Of a DNA stretch of 64,000 bases, positions 26,785-35,245 are shown piece after piece. The notes below the pieces were generated by a model. That model saw only the letters and a program-made list of their open reading frames with translations, was not told the origin of the DNA and did no database searches. How positions within the stretch are numbered: position 1 is the stretch's first letter; each line of letters opens with the position of its first letter. This stretch comes from JACCVL01 sp963695375 (lineage in GTDB: Bacteria; Actinomycetota; Actinomycetes; Propionibacteriales; Nocardioidaceae): contig OY968767.1 of the NCBI GenBank assembly GCA_963695375.1, positions 1,736,001 through 1,800,000 of the forward strand, written 5' to 3'. Both the position numbers and the translations under genes were made by a program.

Positions 26785-28668
26785 GTGCCCCAGCCCGTCC
26801 CCGCGTCCCGCCCGGCCGCCGCACCCGCTCCCGGTGCGACCGACCCCGCGGTGCTCCGGAACTTCTGCATCATCGCCCACATCGACCACGGCAAGTCGAC
26901 GCTGGCCGACCGGATGCTGCAGCTGACCGGCGTGGTGGACGCCCGCACCATGCGCGCGCAGTACCTCGACCGGATGGACATCGAGCGCGAGCGCGGCATC
27001 ACGATCAAGAGCCAGGCCGTCCGGCTGCCGTACACCAGCGCGGTCTCCGGCACCGACACCACCTACGTGCTGAACCTGATCGACACCCCGGGCCACGTCG
27101 ACTTCACCTATGAGGTGAGCCGCAGTCTGGCCGCCTGCGAGGGTGCGGTGCTCTTGGTCGACGCGGCGCAGGGCATCGAGGCGCAGACGCTGGCGAACCT
27201 CTACCTCGCACTCGACGCCGACCTGCACATCATCCCGGTGCTGAACAAGATCGACCTGCCGAGCGCCCAGCCGGACAAGTACGCCGAGGAGCTGGCCCAC
27301 ATCATCGGCTGCGACCCCGATGACGTGCTGCGGGTGTCGGCCAAGACCGGCGACGGGGTGGCCGAGCTGCTCGACGTGATCGTCGCGCAGGTGCCGGCCC
27401 CGGTCGGCGTCGCGGACGCCCCGGCGCGGGCGCTGATCTTCGACTCCGTCTACGACACCTACCGCGGCGTGGTCACCTACGTTCGCGTCATCGACGGCCG
27501 GCTCAGCCATCGGGACCGGATCAAGATGATGTCGACCGGCGCGGTGCACGAGATGCTCGAGGTGGGGGTGATCTCGCCGGAGCCGACCAAGGCCGGTGAG
27601 ATCTCGGTCGGCGAGGTGGGCTACCTGATCACCGGGGTCAAGGAGGTCCGACACAGCCGCGTGGGTGACACGGTCACGTCCGCGGTCCGCGGGGCGACCG
27701 AGGCGCTCGGCGGCTACCGGCATCCCAACCCGATGGTCTACTCCGGCCTCTACCCGATCGACGGCGACGACTACCCCAGCCTGCGCGAGGCGCTGGACAA
27801 GCTGCAGCTGAACGACGCCGCGCTGGCCTACGAGCCGGAGACCTCCGGAGCGCTCGGGTTCGGGTTCCGCTGCGGCTTTCTCGGCCTGCTGCACATGGAG
27901 ATCGTCCGCGAGCGGCTCGAGCGCGAGGCCGGCCTGGACCTGATCTCCACTGCGCCCAACGTGGTCTACCGGGTGGTGATGGAGGACGGCACGGAGCACG
28001 TCGTGACCAACCCCAGCGAGTACCCGGACGGCAAGATCGCGACCGTGCACGAGCCGGTCGTCCGGGCCACGGTGCTCGCCCCGTCGGACTACATCGGCAC
28101 GATCATGGACCTGTGCCAGACGCGCCGGGGCGCCCTGCAGGGGATGGACTATCTGTCCGCGGACCGGGTCGAACTGCGGTACCTGCTGCCGCTGGCCGAG
28201 ATCGTCTTCGACTTCTTCGACCAGCTGAAGTCCCGGACCAAGGGCTACGCCAGCCTCGACTACGAGCCCGTCGGCGAGCAGGAGGCCGATCTCGTGAAGG
28301 TGGACGTCCTGCTGCACGGTGAGCCCGTCGATGCCTTCAGCGCGATCGTGCACCGCGACAGCGCCTACAGCTACGGGGTTGCCCTGGCGCAGAAGCTCAA
28401 GGAGCTGATCCCCCGCCAGCAGTTCGAGGTTCCGATCCAGGCCGCGGTCGGCTCGCGGGTGATCGCGCGTGAGACGATCCGGGCGATCCGCAAGGACGTG
28501 CTGGCCAAGTGCTACGGCGGTGACATCACCCGCAAGCGCAAGCTGCTGGAGCGGCAGAAGGAGGGCAAGAAGCGGATGAAGATGGTCGGGCGGGTGGAGG
28601 TGCCGCAGGAGGCGTTCATCGCCGCGCTGTCCACCTCCGACACCGGCGACGGCAGGACCAGGCGCTGA
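26785..28668 (+). CDS. lepA: Elongation factor 4 (LepA)
   Basis: A 627-residue back-translocating GTPase. G1 is AHIDHGKSTLADR, followed by ERERGITIKSQ (switch I), DTPGHVDFTYEVSRSLAACEG (G3), NKIDLPSA (G4) and SAKTGDGV (G5). The LepA-specific C-terminal domain ends YGGDITRKRKLLERQKEGKKRMKMVG, which is diagnostic. The first 22 residues are an Ala/Pro-rich extension; the GTG at 26785 is the best start but is not supported by a strong ribosome binding site. Confidence 0.96.
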   Translation: MPQPVPASRPAAAPAPGATDPAVLRNFCIIAHIDHGKSTLADRMLQLTGVVDARTMRAQYLDRMDIERERGITIKSQAVRLPYTSAVSGTDTTYVLNLIDTPGHVDFTYEVSRSLAACEGAVLLVDAAQGIEAQTLANLYLALDADLHIIPVLNKIDLPSAQPDKYAEELAHIIGCDPDDVLRVSAKTGDGVAELLDVIVAQVPAPVGVADAPARALIFDSVYDTYRGVVTYVRVIDGRLSHRDRIKMMSTGAVHEMLEVGVISPEPTKAGEISVGEVGYLITGVKEVRHSRVGDTVTSAVRGATEALGGYRHPNPMVYSGLYPIDGDDYPSLREALDKLQLNDAALAYEPETSGALGFGFRCGFLGLLHMEIVRERLEREAGLDLISTAPNVVYRVVMEDGTEHVVTNPSEYPDGKIATVHEPVVRATVLAPSDYIGTIMDLCQTRRGALQGMDYLSADRVELRYLLPLAEIVFDFFDQLKSRTKGYASLDYEPVGEQEADLVKVDVLLHGEPVDAFSAIVHRDSAYSYGVALAQKLKELIPRQQFEVPIQAAVGSRVIARETIRAIRKDVLAKCYGGDITRKRKLLERQKEGKKRMKMVGRVEVPQEAFIAALSTSDTGDGRTRR

Positions 28669-28712
28669 CCACCGCGACCCTCCGGAGCGGGGCAGCTGCG
28701 AGACCGCTGCGG

Positions 28713-30020
28713 GTGAGCGTGATCGGCACCGGCTACCTCGGTGCCACGTCCGCCGCCTGTCTCGCCGAGCTGGGCGTCGAGGTGCTCGGCGTGGACGTCG
28801 ACCCGATGACCGTCGCGGAGCTGTCGGCGGGGCGGGTCCCCTTCCACGAGCCCGGCCTGGGTGCGCTGGTGGCGAGGCACGTCGGGTCCGGCCGGCTGCG
28901 GTTCGGGGACTCGTACGAGGAGGCCGCCGCGTTCGGCGACGTGCACCTGCTCTGTGTCGGCACCCCGCAACGACCGGACGGGCCGGGTTGTGACCTGTCC
29001 CAGCTGGACGCCGCCGTGTCCGGGCTGGCGCCGCACCTCACCCGCAGCTGTCTCGTCGTGGGCAAGTGCACCGTCCCGGTGGGGACGGCGGCGCGACTCG
29101 CCGCCCGGCTGGCGGTGGAGGCGCCGGCCGGGGACGCGGCCGAGCTGGCATGGAGCCCGGAGTTCGTCCGGGAGGGGACCGCAGTGGAGGACACCCTCCG
29201 CCCGGACCGGCTGGTGTTCGGCGTCTCGTCGGCCGAGGCGGAGAAGCTGCTGCGCGAGGTGTACGGCCCGACGCTGGACGCGGGGACCCCTCTGGTCGTC
29301 ACCGACCTCACGACCGCGGAGCTCACCAAGGTGGCGGCGAACTCGTTCCTCGCGACCAAGATCTCGTTCATCAACGCGATGGCGGAGCTGTGCGAGGCGA
29401 CCGGCGCCGACGTCGTGGCGCTGGCCGACGCCATCGGTCTCGACCCGCGGATCGGTCGCCGCTCGCTGGACCCCGGGCTCGGCTTCGGCGGCGGCTGCCT
29501 GTCCAAGGACATCCGCGCCTTCATGGCCCGCGCCGAGGAGCTGGGCGTCGACCAGGCGCTGTCGTTCCTGCGCGAGGTGGACGCGATCAACACCCGTCGC
29601 CGCAGCCGGATGGTCGAGCTGGCCGTCGAGGAGTGTGACGGCGCGCTCGACGGGCGACGGGTGGCGGTGCTGGGCGCCGCGTTCAAGCCCGGCTCCGACG
29701 ACGTCCGCGACTCCCCGGCGCTGGACGTCGCGGCCCGGCTGCACGCGCGCGGCGCGACGGTGACGGTCTACGACCCGCAGGCCAACGCGAGAGCCGCCGC
29801 CCTGTGCCCGGTCCTGGACTACGCCGAGTCCGCCGTCGGCGCCGCGGCAGCAGCCGATCTCGTCCTGGTGCTCACCGACTGGCCGGAGTTCTGCCTGCTC
29901 GACCCGCAGTCCCTGGCGCCGGTGGTGCGACGCCGCCGGTTGCTCGACGGCCGCAGCGCGCTCGACCCGGACCGCTGGCGGGCGGCCGGCTGGTCCTACC
30001 GCTCGCTCGGCCGGCCCTGA
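28713..30020 (+). CDS. UDP-glucose/GDP-mannose dehydrogenase family protein
   Basis: A 435-residue NAD-dependent nucleotide-sugar dehydrogenase. The Rossmann loop VIGTGYLGATSAACLAELG is at the N-terminus, EFVREGTAVEDTLRPDRLV marks the substrate region, ELTKVAANSFLATKISFINAMAELCEATGAD the central helix, and the catalytic Cys is in GFGGGCLSKDIRA near residue 264. It probably makes UDP-glucuronate for cell-surface polysaccharide. The GTG at 28713 is the earliest clean start but two GTGs lie 6 bases apart and no ribosome binding site decides between them. No other polysaccharide genes are nearby. Confidence 0.93.
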   Translation: MSVIGTGYLGATSAACLAELGVEVLGVDVDPMTVAELSAGRVPFHEPGLGALVARHVGSGRLRFGDSYEEAAAFGDVHLLCVGTPQRPDGPGCDLSQLDAAVSGLAPHLTRSCLVVGKCTVPVGTAARLAARLAVEAPAGDAAELAWSPEFVREGTAVEDTLRPDRLVFGVSSAEAEKLLREVYGPTLDAGTPLVVTDLTTAELTKVAANSFLATKISFINAMAELCEATGADVVALADAIGLDPRIGRRSLDPGLGFGGGCLSKDIRAFMARAEELGVDQALSFLREVDAINTRRRSRMVELAVEECDGALDGRRVAVLGAAFKPGSDDVRDSPALDVAARLHARGATVTVYDPQANARAAALCPVLDYAESAVGAAAAADLVLVLTDWPEFCLLDPQSLAPVVRRRRLLDGRSALDPDRWRAAGWSYRSLGRP

Positions 30021-30027
30021 CGTCCGG

Positions 30028-30324
30028 TCAGCGCCGCAGGGTGCGCTCCAGCAGTGCCCGGTCGCCCTCGGCCAGCTGTTGCTCGGGGAGCGTCACGTCG
30101 ACGTCGTCGGACTCGCACACGACCCGGTAGCCGTAGCCGTCCGGCCGGGCCCGTCCTCCGGCCGCCGGCTCGCGCACGACGGGTGAGGCGAGCAGCCGGC
30201 GCCACTCGTCCGCTTCACCGGCGTCCAGCCGGTCCAGGTCCACCTGGCCCTCCCGCTTCATGCCGGCGATGCCACCTGAGCGCACCACTCGGACCAGGTG
30301 GCCGCCGCCCGCGTCCGTGCTCAT
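30028..30324 (-). CDS. Emfourin-like protease inhibitor
   Basis: A 98-residue protein beginning MSTDAGGGHLVRVVRSGGIAGMKREGQVDLDRL and containing DGYGYRVVCESDDVDVTLPEQQL. This matches emfourin, the small protein encoded with protealysin-type M4 peptidases; the characterised Serratia emfourin is a tight inhibitor of protealysin. The ATG at 30322-30324 has GGGAGG upstream on the minus strand. It lies 11 bases after the peptidase stop, so both are made from one transcript. Inhibition here is inferred from family and position. Confidence 0.85.
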   Translation of the reverse strand: MSTDAGGGHLVRVVRSGGIAGMKREGQVDLDRLDAGEADEWRRLLASPVVREPAAGGRARPDGYGYRVVCESDDVDVTLPEQQLAEGDRALLERTLRR

Positions 30325-30335
30325 GCCTGGCCTCC

Positions 30336-31394
30336 CTAGGACCCGCCGAGGCCGACCGCGGTCCACGCGCCGGCGACCGCTTCGGCCTCCGCCGACCCGT
30401 CCCCATGGCGCTGCCGGGCGGTCGCCGTGGTCAGCTCCGCGAACGCCGGGAAGTCGGCGTCCCGGTCCAGCTGGCCGCCGACGAGCACCGCGTACCAGAT
30501 CGCGCCGGCTGCCTCCCACGCGTTGCCACCCAGCGCGGTGGCCGCGAGGTAGAACGCGTGGTTGGGGATGCCGGAGTTGATGTGCACGCCGCCGTTGTCG
30601 TCGTCGGTGTCGACGTAGTCGGCCATCGTCGCCGGCTGGGGGTCCTTGCCGAGCAGTGGGTCGTCGTACGCGGTGCCGGGTGCCGCCATCGAGCGCAGGG
30701 CTACGCCTTGCACCTGCGCGGTGAACAGCCCGGCGCCGATCAGCCAGTCCGCCTCGTCAGCGGTCTGGTCGGCGCGGCGCTGCTTGACCAGCGAGCCGAA
30801 GACGTCCGACATCGACTCGTTCAGTGCGCCGGACTGGCCGGAGTAGACGAGGTCGGCGGTGTGCTCGGTGACGCCGTGCGTCAGCTCGTGCCCGATCACG
30901 TCGATGCTCACGGTGAAGCGCTTGAAGTACTCACCGTCGCCGTCGCCGAAGACCATCCGGGAGCCGTCCCAGAACGCGTTGGCGTAGTCCTCGCCGTAGT
31001 GCACCGTTGCCCGCAGCGGCATGCCGCGTCCGTTCAGGGAGTCCCGCTCGTACTCCTTCGAGAACAGCCGCCAGGTCGCACCCAGTCCGCGGTAGGCCTC
31101 GTCGGTGGCGGCGTCGCCGGTCCGCGGCTCTCCCTCGCGCCGGACCATCCGGCCGGGCAATTGGGTGCCCGCGTCGGCGTCGCGGATCCGCCGCCGCGGC
31201 GGTGGCTCCTCGGCGTCGCGCTCCTCCTCGGCTGCGGGCTCCGGTGCGCGGCTCTGGGCCGCGCGGGTGTTCGGCCGGCGGGCCCGGAACTGGTGATCCA
31301 GATCCAGGGACCGGCGGGCGCGGTCGGCCACGGTGGCCTGGTCTGCGTCGGCCATCGAGCGGAGCAGATACGGAGGGACGATGGTGCAGCGCAT
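30336..31394 (-). CDS. M4 family metallopeptidase (protealysin-like)
   Basis: A 352-residue thermolysin-family zinc protease. HELTHGVTEH at residues 169-178 supplies two zinc histidines and the catalytic Glu170; ALNESMSD supplies the third ligand Glu193; GIPNHAFYLAA and VHINSG are C-terminal family elements. There is no signal peptide. The N-terminus MRCTIVPPYLLRSMA carries the PPYLL motif of protealysin-type short propeptides, and a charged linker follows before the catalytic domain. Protealysin-like enzymes stay in the cytoplasm or leave by unusual routes. It is co-transcribed with the emfourin gene. Confidence 0.93.
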   Translation of the reverse strand: MRCTIVPPYLLRSMADADQATVADRARRSLDLDHQFRARRPNTRAAQSRAPEPAAEEERDAEEPPPRRRIRDADAGTQLPGRMVRREGEPRTGDAATDEAYRGLGATWRLFSKEYERDSLNGRGMPLRATVHYGEDYANAFWDGSRMVFGDGDGEYFKRFTVSIDVIGHELTHGVTEHTADLVYSGQSGALNESMSDVFGSLVKQRRADQTADEADWLIGAGLFTAQVQGVALRSMAAPGTAYDDPLLGKDPQPATMADYVDTDDDNGGVHINSGIPNHAFYLAATALGGNAWEAAGAIWYAVLVGGQLDRDADFPAFAELTTATARQRHGDGSAEAEAVAGAWTAVGLGGS

Positions 31395-31556
31395 CGGGCT
31401 TCCCCGTTCTCTTCGGGTCCAGAGCCCCGACGCTACGCCGCCGGTCGGGATCCGCCCACCCCGTAGCCTGTGAACGAGTCGCGGCCGCGGTGCCTACCGT
31501 GCGGTAGGGCGGTGCAATAACCTCTCCGCACCACGGTCGCCAACCAGAGGATGACG

Positions 31557-33392
31557 ATGTCGACGTCGCTGCCGGCTTCCCATGACGAGTCGGTCGTCCG
31601 GGACCGGGCGCCGAACGTCGCGCGGATGTTCCTCGACCGGGTGGCCGAGACGCCGGACCGGGAGGCGTTCCGCTATCCCGAGGGCGGCGGCTGGGCCTCG
31701 CGCACCTGGCAGGAGGCGGCCGACGAGGTGCGCCGGCTCGCGGCCGGTCTCGTGGCTCTGGGTGTCGAGTCGGAGCAGCGGGTCGCCATCGCGTCCACGA
31801 CCCGGTACGAGTGGATCCTGGCCGACCTGGCGATCATGTGCGCCGGCGCGGCGACCACGACCGTCTACCCCTCCACGATGGCCGACGACGTGGCCTACAT
31901 CGTCAGCGACTCCGAGAGCGTCGTGGTGTTCGCCGAGGACGCCAGCCAGCTGGCCAAGCTGCGGGAGCAGCGCTCGGCCCTGCAGGTCGTGTCCAAGGTG
32001 GTCACGTTCGAGCCGGTCGACGACCCCGACGACTGGGTGATGTCGCTGGCCGACCTGTCCGAGCTCGGGCGGACCCAGCTCGACGGCGACCCTGACGTCG
32101 TCGACAAGCGGGTGGCCGCCATCGACGCCGAGAGCCTGGCCACGTTGATCTACACGTCGGGCACCACCGGCCGGCCGAAGGGCGTCCGGCTGCGGCACAG
32201 CGGCTGGACCTACGAAGGCGCAGCGATCGCGTCGACGGGGATCCTGTCCATCGACGACCTGCAGTACCTCTGGCTGCCGATGGCGCACTCCTTCGGCAAG
32301 GTCCTGCTCACCACCCAGCTCGCCTGCGGCTACCCGACGGCGGTGGACGGGCGGGTGGACAAGATCGTCGAGAACCTCGCGGTGGTGCAGCCCACCTTCA
32401 TGGGTGCCGCGCCACGGATCTTCGAGAAGGCGTACGGCCGGATCGTCACGATGGCGCACACCGAGGGGGCCGCGAAGGCGAAGATCTTCGACTGGGCGGT
32501 CGGGGTCGGGCTGAAGGTGTCGCGGGCTCGGCGCGAGGGCCGACCGGTGCCCCGGCTGCTCGCCGCGCAGCACGCCGTCGCCGACCGGCTGGTGTTCGCC
32601 AAGGTGCGGGCCCGCTTCGGTGGCCGGGTCCGGTTCTTCATCTCCGGCTCCGCCGCGCTGTCGTCCGACGTGGCGGAGTGGTTCCACGCCGCCGGCATCC
32701 TCATCCTCGAGGGCTACGGCCTGACCGAGACGTCGGCCGGCTCGTGCGTGAACCGGCCGGAGCACTTCGTCTTCGGCACCGTCGGGCCGCCGCTGCCGGG
32801 GACCGAGCTGCGGCTGGACACCGACGGCGAGCTGCTCATCAAGGGGCCGGGCGTGATGGACGGCTACCACTCGATGCCCCAGGAGACCGCGGAGGTGCTC
32901 AGCGACGACGGCTGGCTGCGGACCGGCGACATCGGCGAGATCGACCAGAACGGCTTCCTGCGGATCACCGACCGCAAGAAGGACCTGTTCAAGACCTCCG
33001 GCGGCAAGTACGTCGCCCCCTCGCACATCGAGGGCCGGTTCAAGGCACTGTGCCCGCTGGCCAGCCAGATGGTCGTGCACGGCGGCGACCGCAACTTCTG
33101 CACCGCGATCATCACGCTCGACCCCGACGCCGTGGCCGACTGGGCTCCCCGCAACGGCCAGTCCGGCGCCTCGTACGAGTCCGTGGTGAGCTCGGCGGCC
33201 ATGCAGGAGACGATCCAGGGCTACGTCGACCGGCTCAACGAGCGGCTCAACCGCTGGGAGACGATCAAGAAGTTCGTGCTCCTGGAGCACGACCTGACCG
33301 TCGAGTCGGGCGAGCTGACGCCGAGCATGAAGGTCAAGCGTCGGGTGGTGGAGGACAACTACCGCGAGCAACTCGACGCCCTGTACGGCTGA
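31557..33392 (+). CDS. Long-chain fatty acid--CoA ligase / AMP-dependent synthetase
   Basis: An adenylate-forming enzyme of about 611 residues. LIYTSGTTGRPKGVRL is the P-loop motif (near residue 195), EGYGLTET the A5 motif, GWLRTGDIGEIDQNGFLRITDRKKDLFKTSGGKYVAP the A7/A8 hinge, and PSMKVKRRVVEDNY the C-terminal lysine region. It resembles FadD15-like acyl-CoA synthetases that activate long-chain fatty acids. The ATG at 31557 is preferred over the one at 31551 because AGAGG ends at 31550, correctly spaced for the second. It is divergent from the M4 peptidase; the 156-base gap holds both promoters. Confidence 0.92.
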   Translation: MSTSLPASHDESVVRDRAPNVARMFLDRVAETPDREAFRYPEGGGWASRTWQEAADEVRRLAAGLVALGVESEQRVAIASTTRYEWILADLAIMCAGAATTTVYPSTMADDVAYIVSDSESVVVFAEDASQLAKLREQRSALQVVSKVVTFEPVDDPDDWVMSLADLSELGRTQLDGDPDVVDKRVAAIDAESLATLIYTSGTTGRPKGVRLRHSGWTYEGAAIASTGILSIDDLQYLWLPMAHSFGKVLLTTQLACGYPTAVDGRVDKIVENLAVVQPTFMGAAPRIFEKAYGRIVTMAHTEGAAKAKIFDWAVGVGLKVSRARREGRPVPRLLAAQHAVADRLVFAKVRARFGGRVRFFISGSAALSSDVAEWFHAAGILILEGYGLTETSAGSCVNRPEHFVFGTVGPPLPGTELRLDTDGELLIKGPGVMDGYHSMPQETAEVLSDDGWLRTGDIGEIDQNGFLRITDRKKDLFKTSGGKYVAPSHIEGRFKALCPLASQMVVHGGDRNFCTAIITLDPDAVADWAPRNGQSGASYESVVSSAAMQETIQGYVDRLNERLNRWETIKKFVLLEHDLTVESGELTPSMKVKRRVVEDNYREQLDALYG

Positions 33393-33403
33393 GCGCGGCC
33401 GTG

Positions 33404-33429
33404 GCTTTCACGGGGTACCCCGTGAAAGC
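33404..33429. repeat. 26-bp perfect palindrome after the acyl-CoA synthetase gene
   Basis: GCTTTCACGGGGT (33404-33416) is followed immediately by its exact reverse complement (33417-33429). It lies 11 bases beyond the synthetase stop with no T-run. It may be a repetitive extragenic palindrome or an operator; nothing else in the window shares it. Confidence 0.85.
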
Positions 33430-33528
33430 TGCACCGCCCGGGGGTTGTGACGCTGGGGGAGTGCGCTCAACCCTCGGCCAGCGGGTGGGATCGGGGGTGG
33501 ACCGGACCCCAGGCGGCACACTGGTGCA

Positions 33529-34809
33529 GTGCCATCCACCCTCCCGGCCGGCGAGCCGGCGCCGCCCGACGGGCGGCTGCCGCCGGACGCCCTGAGGAGG
33601 CCGGGTGACCGGCCGTTCGGGCTGTACGTGCACGTGCCGTTCTGCGCGGTGCGGTGCGGCTACTGCGACTTCAACACCTACACCGCGGACGAGCTCGGCC
33701 CGCCGGGGGTGCGCGGAGCGTCCCGGGCGACGTACGTCGACGCAGCGCTGGCCGAGCTGCGACTGGCGGCCGACGTGCTCGCCGGACCGGGGGGGCCGGG
33801 GACGCCGCCCCGGGTCGACACGGTGTTCGTTGGGGGCGGGACCCCGACCCTGCTGGCCGCCGACGACCTGGTCCGGGTGCTGACGGAGGCGGACCGGCTG
33901 TTCGGCCTGGCAGCGGGGGCCGAAATCACCACCGAGGCCAACCCGGACAGCGTCACGCCGGACTCGCTGGACCGGCTGCGCGCGGGCGGTTTCACCCGGA
34001 TCTCGTTCGGTATGCAGTCGGCGGTGCCGCACGTGCTCGCAACCCTGGACCGCACGCACGACCCGGAGCGGGTGCCGGCCGCGGTGGGCTGGGCACGGGC
34101 GGCGGGCTTCGAGCAGGTCAGCGTGGACCTCATCCACGGGACGCCGGGAGAGTCCCTCGCCGACTGGCGGCGCAGCGTCGAGGCCGCGCTCGCGCTGCGC
34201 CCGGACCACGTCAGCGCGTATGCGCTCGTCGTCGAGCCCGGGACTGCGCTGGCCCGGCGGGTGGCCCGCGGCGAGGTCGACGCTCCGGACGACGATCAGG
34301 CCGCCGACTCCTACGAGCTCGCCGACGAGCTGCTCCGGTCTGCCGGCTACGCCTGGTACGAGTTGTCCAACTGGGCGCTGACGGCGGACGCCCGGTGCCG
34401 GCACAACCTGGCGTACTGGCGGGGTGACGACTGGTGGGGCATCGGGCCCGGGGCGCACTCCCACGTCGGCGGCGTGCGCTGGTGGAACGTGAAGCACCCC
34501 GCGGCCTACGCCGACCGGATGGCGCGCGGTGCGAGCCCGGCGCAGGCGCGAGAGGTGCTGGATGCCGACACCCGGCGGGTCGAGCGGGTGCTGCTGGAGA
34601 CCCGGTTGGCCGAGGGGCTCGACCCGGCGGTGCTCGACACTGGCGGCGCGACGGCGGTGCCCGGGCTGGTGGCCGACGGCCTGGTCGACGCCGGCGCGGT
34701 CGCGGCCGGGCGGGTGGTCCTCACCCGGCGAGGTCGGCTGCTTGCCGACGCCGCCGTGCACCGCCTGCTGCCGTCGGTGGGCGCCGTCAGCTCACCAACC
34801 GCAGGGTGA
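33529..34809 (+). CDS. hemW: Radical SAM protein HemW (haem chaperone, coproporphyrinogen oxidase-like)
   Basis: A 426-residue radical SAM enzyme. CAVRCGYC (Cys39, Cys43, Cys46) binds the 4Fe-4S cluster, preceded by GLYVHVPF. TVFVGGGTPTLL, TEANPDSV, RISFGMQS and DLIHGTPGES follow. WYELSNWA and NLAYWRGDDWWGIGPGAHSH are typical of HemW, a haem chaperone, rather than HemN, which carries an extra cysteine in its cluster motif. CACACT (33517-33522) 6 bases before GTG 33529 suggests a leaderless start. Its 3' end overlaps the convergent DUF4870 gene by 23 bases. Confidence 0.94.
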   Translation: MPSTLPAGEPAPPDGRLPPDALRRPGDRPFGLYVHVPFCAVRCGYCDFNTYTADELGPPGVRGASRATYVDAALAELRLAADVLAGPGGPGTPPRVDTVFVGGGTPTLLAADDLVRVLTEADRLFGLAAGAEITTEANPDSVTPDSLDRLRAGGFTRISFGMQSAVPHVLATLDRTHDPERVPAAVGWARAAGFEQVSVDLIHGTPGESLADWRRSVEAALALRPDHVSAYALVVEPGTALARRVARGEVDAPDDDQAADSYELADELLRSAGYAWYELSNWALTADARCRHNLAYWRGDDWWGIGPGAHSHVGGVRWWNVKHPAAYADRMARGASPAQAREVLDADTRRVERVLLETRLAEGLDPAVLDTGGATAVPGLVADGLVDAGAVAAGRVVLTRRGRLLADAAVHRLLPSVGAVSSPTAG

Positions 34810-35218
34810 GCGGATAGCGGTAGTCCTCGCCCTGCGCCGCCTTGACCGTGGCCACGAGGACCAGCACGAGATAGACCACCGCGAGCACGATGGCCAGCGG
34901 GACGAGCACGACCAGTGCCAGGCCGAGACTGGCCACCGTCAGCACGATCGCCAGCACCGTGCCCGCGATCGCGTAGATCAGGACCGAGAGCTGGAAGTTG
35001 AGCGACTCCACCGCCTGCCGGCGGACATACGCCGAGTCGTTGCCCCTGACCAGCAGGACGACCAGCGGACCGAGCAGCCCGAGCGCCAGGTACGCGGCGA
35101 CCAGTGAGCCGAGGTGCGCCGCCACCGCCCAGTTGCGCTCCTCCGAGGTCGGCGGCGGTCCTGGCTGCAGGGCGCCCCCGTGTCCCCAGGGAGCGGGAGG
35201 TGGCGGCTGGTCGTTCAT
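34787..35218 (-). CDS. DUF4870 domain membrane protein
   Basis: A 143-residue protein with a Pro-rich N-terminus, then SEERNWAVAAHLGSLVAAYLALGLLGPLVVLLVRGNDSAYVRRQAVESLNFQLSVLIYA, the DUF4870 signature, and further hydrophobic helices to residue 125. It is predicted to have three or four membrane segments with a conserved charged loop. Function is unknown. It runs into the hemW coding end (23-base overlap, convergent). Confidence 0.9.
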   Translation of the reverse strand: MNDQPPPPAPWGHGGALQPGPPPTSEERNWAVAAHLGSLVAAYLALGLLGPLVVLLVRGNDSAYVRRQAVESLNFQLSVLIYAIAGTVLAIVLTVASLGLALVVLVPLAIVLAVVYLVLVLVATVKAAQGEDYRYPLTLRLVS

Positions 35219-35245
35219 CCCTCCAGTAGACCACCCGTGGAGGCC

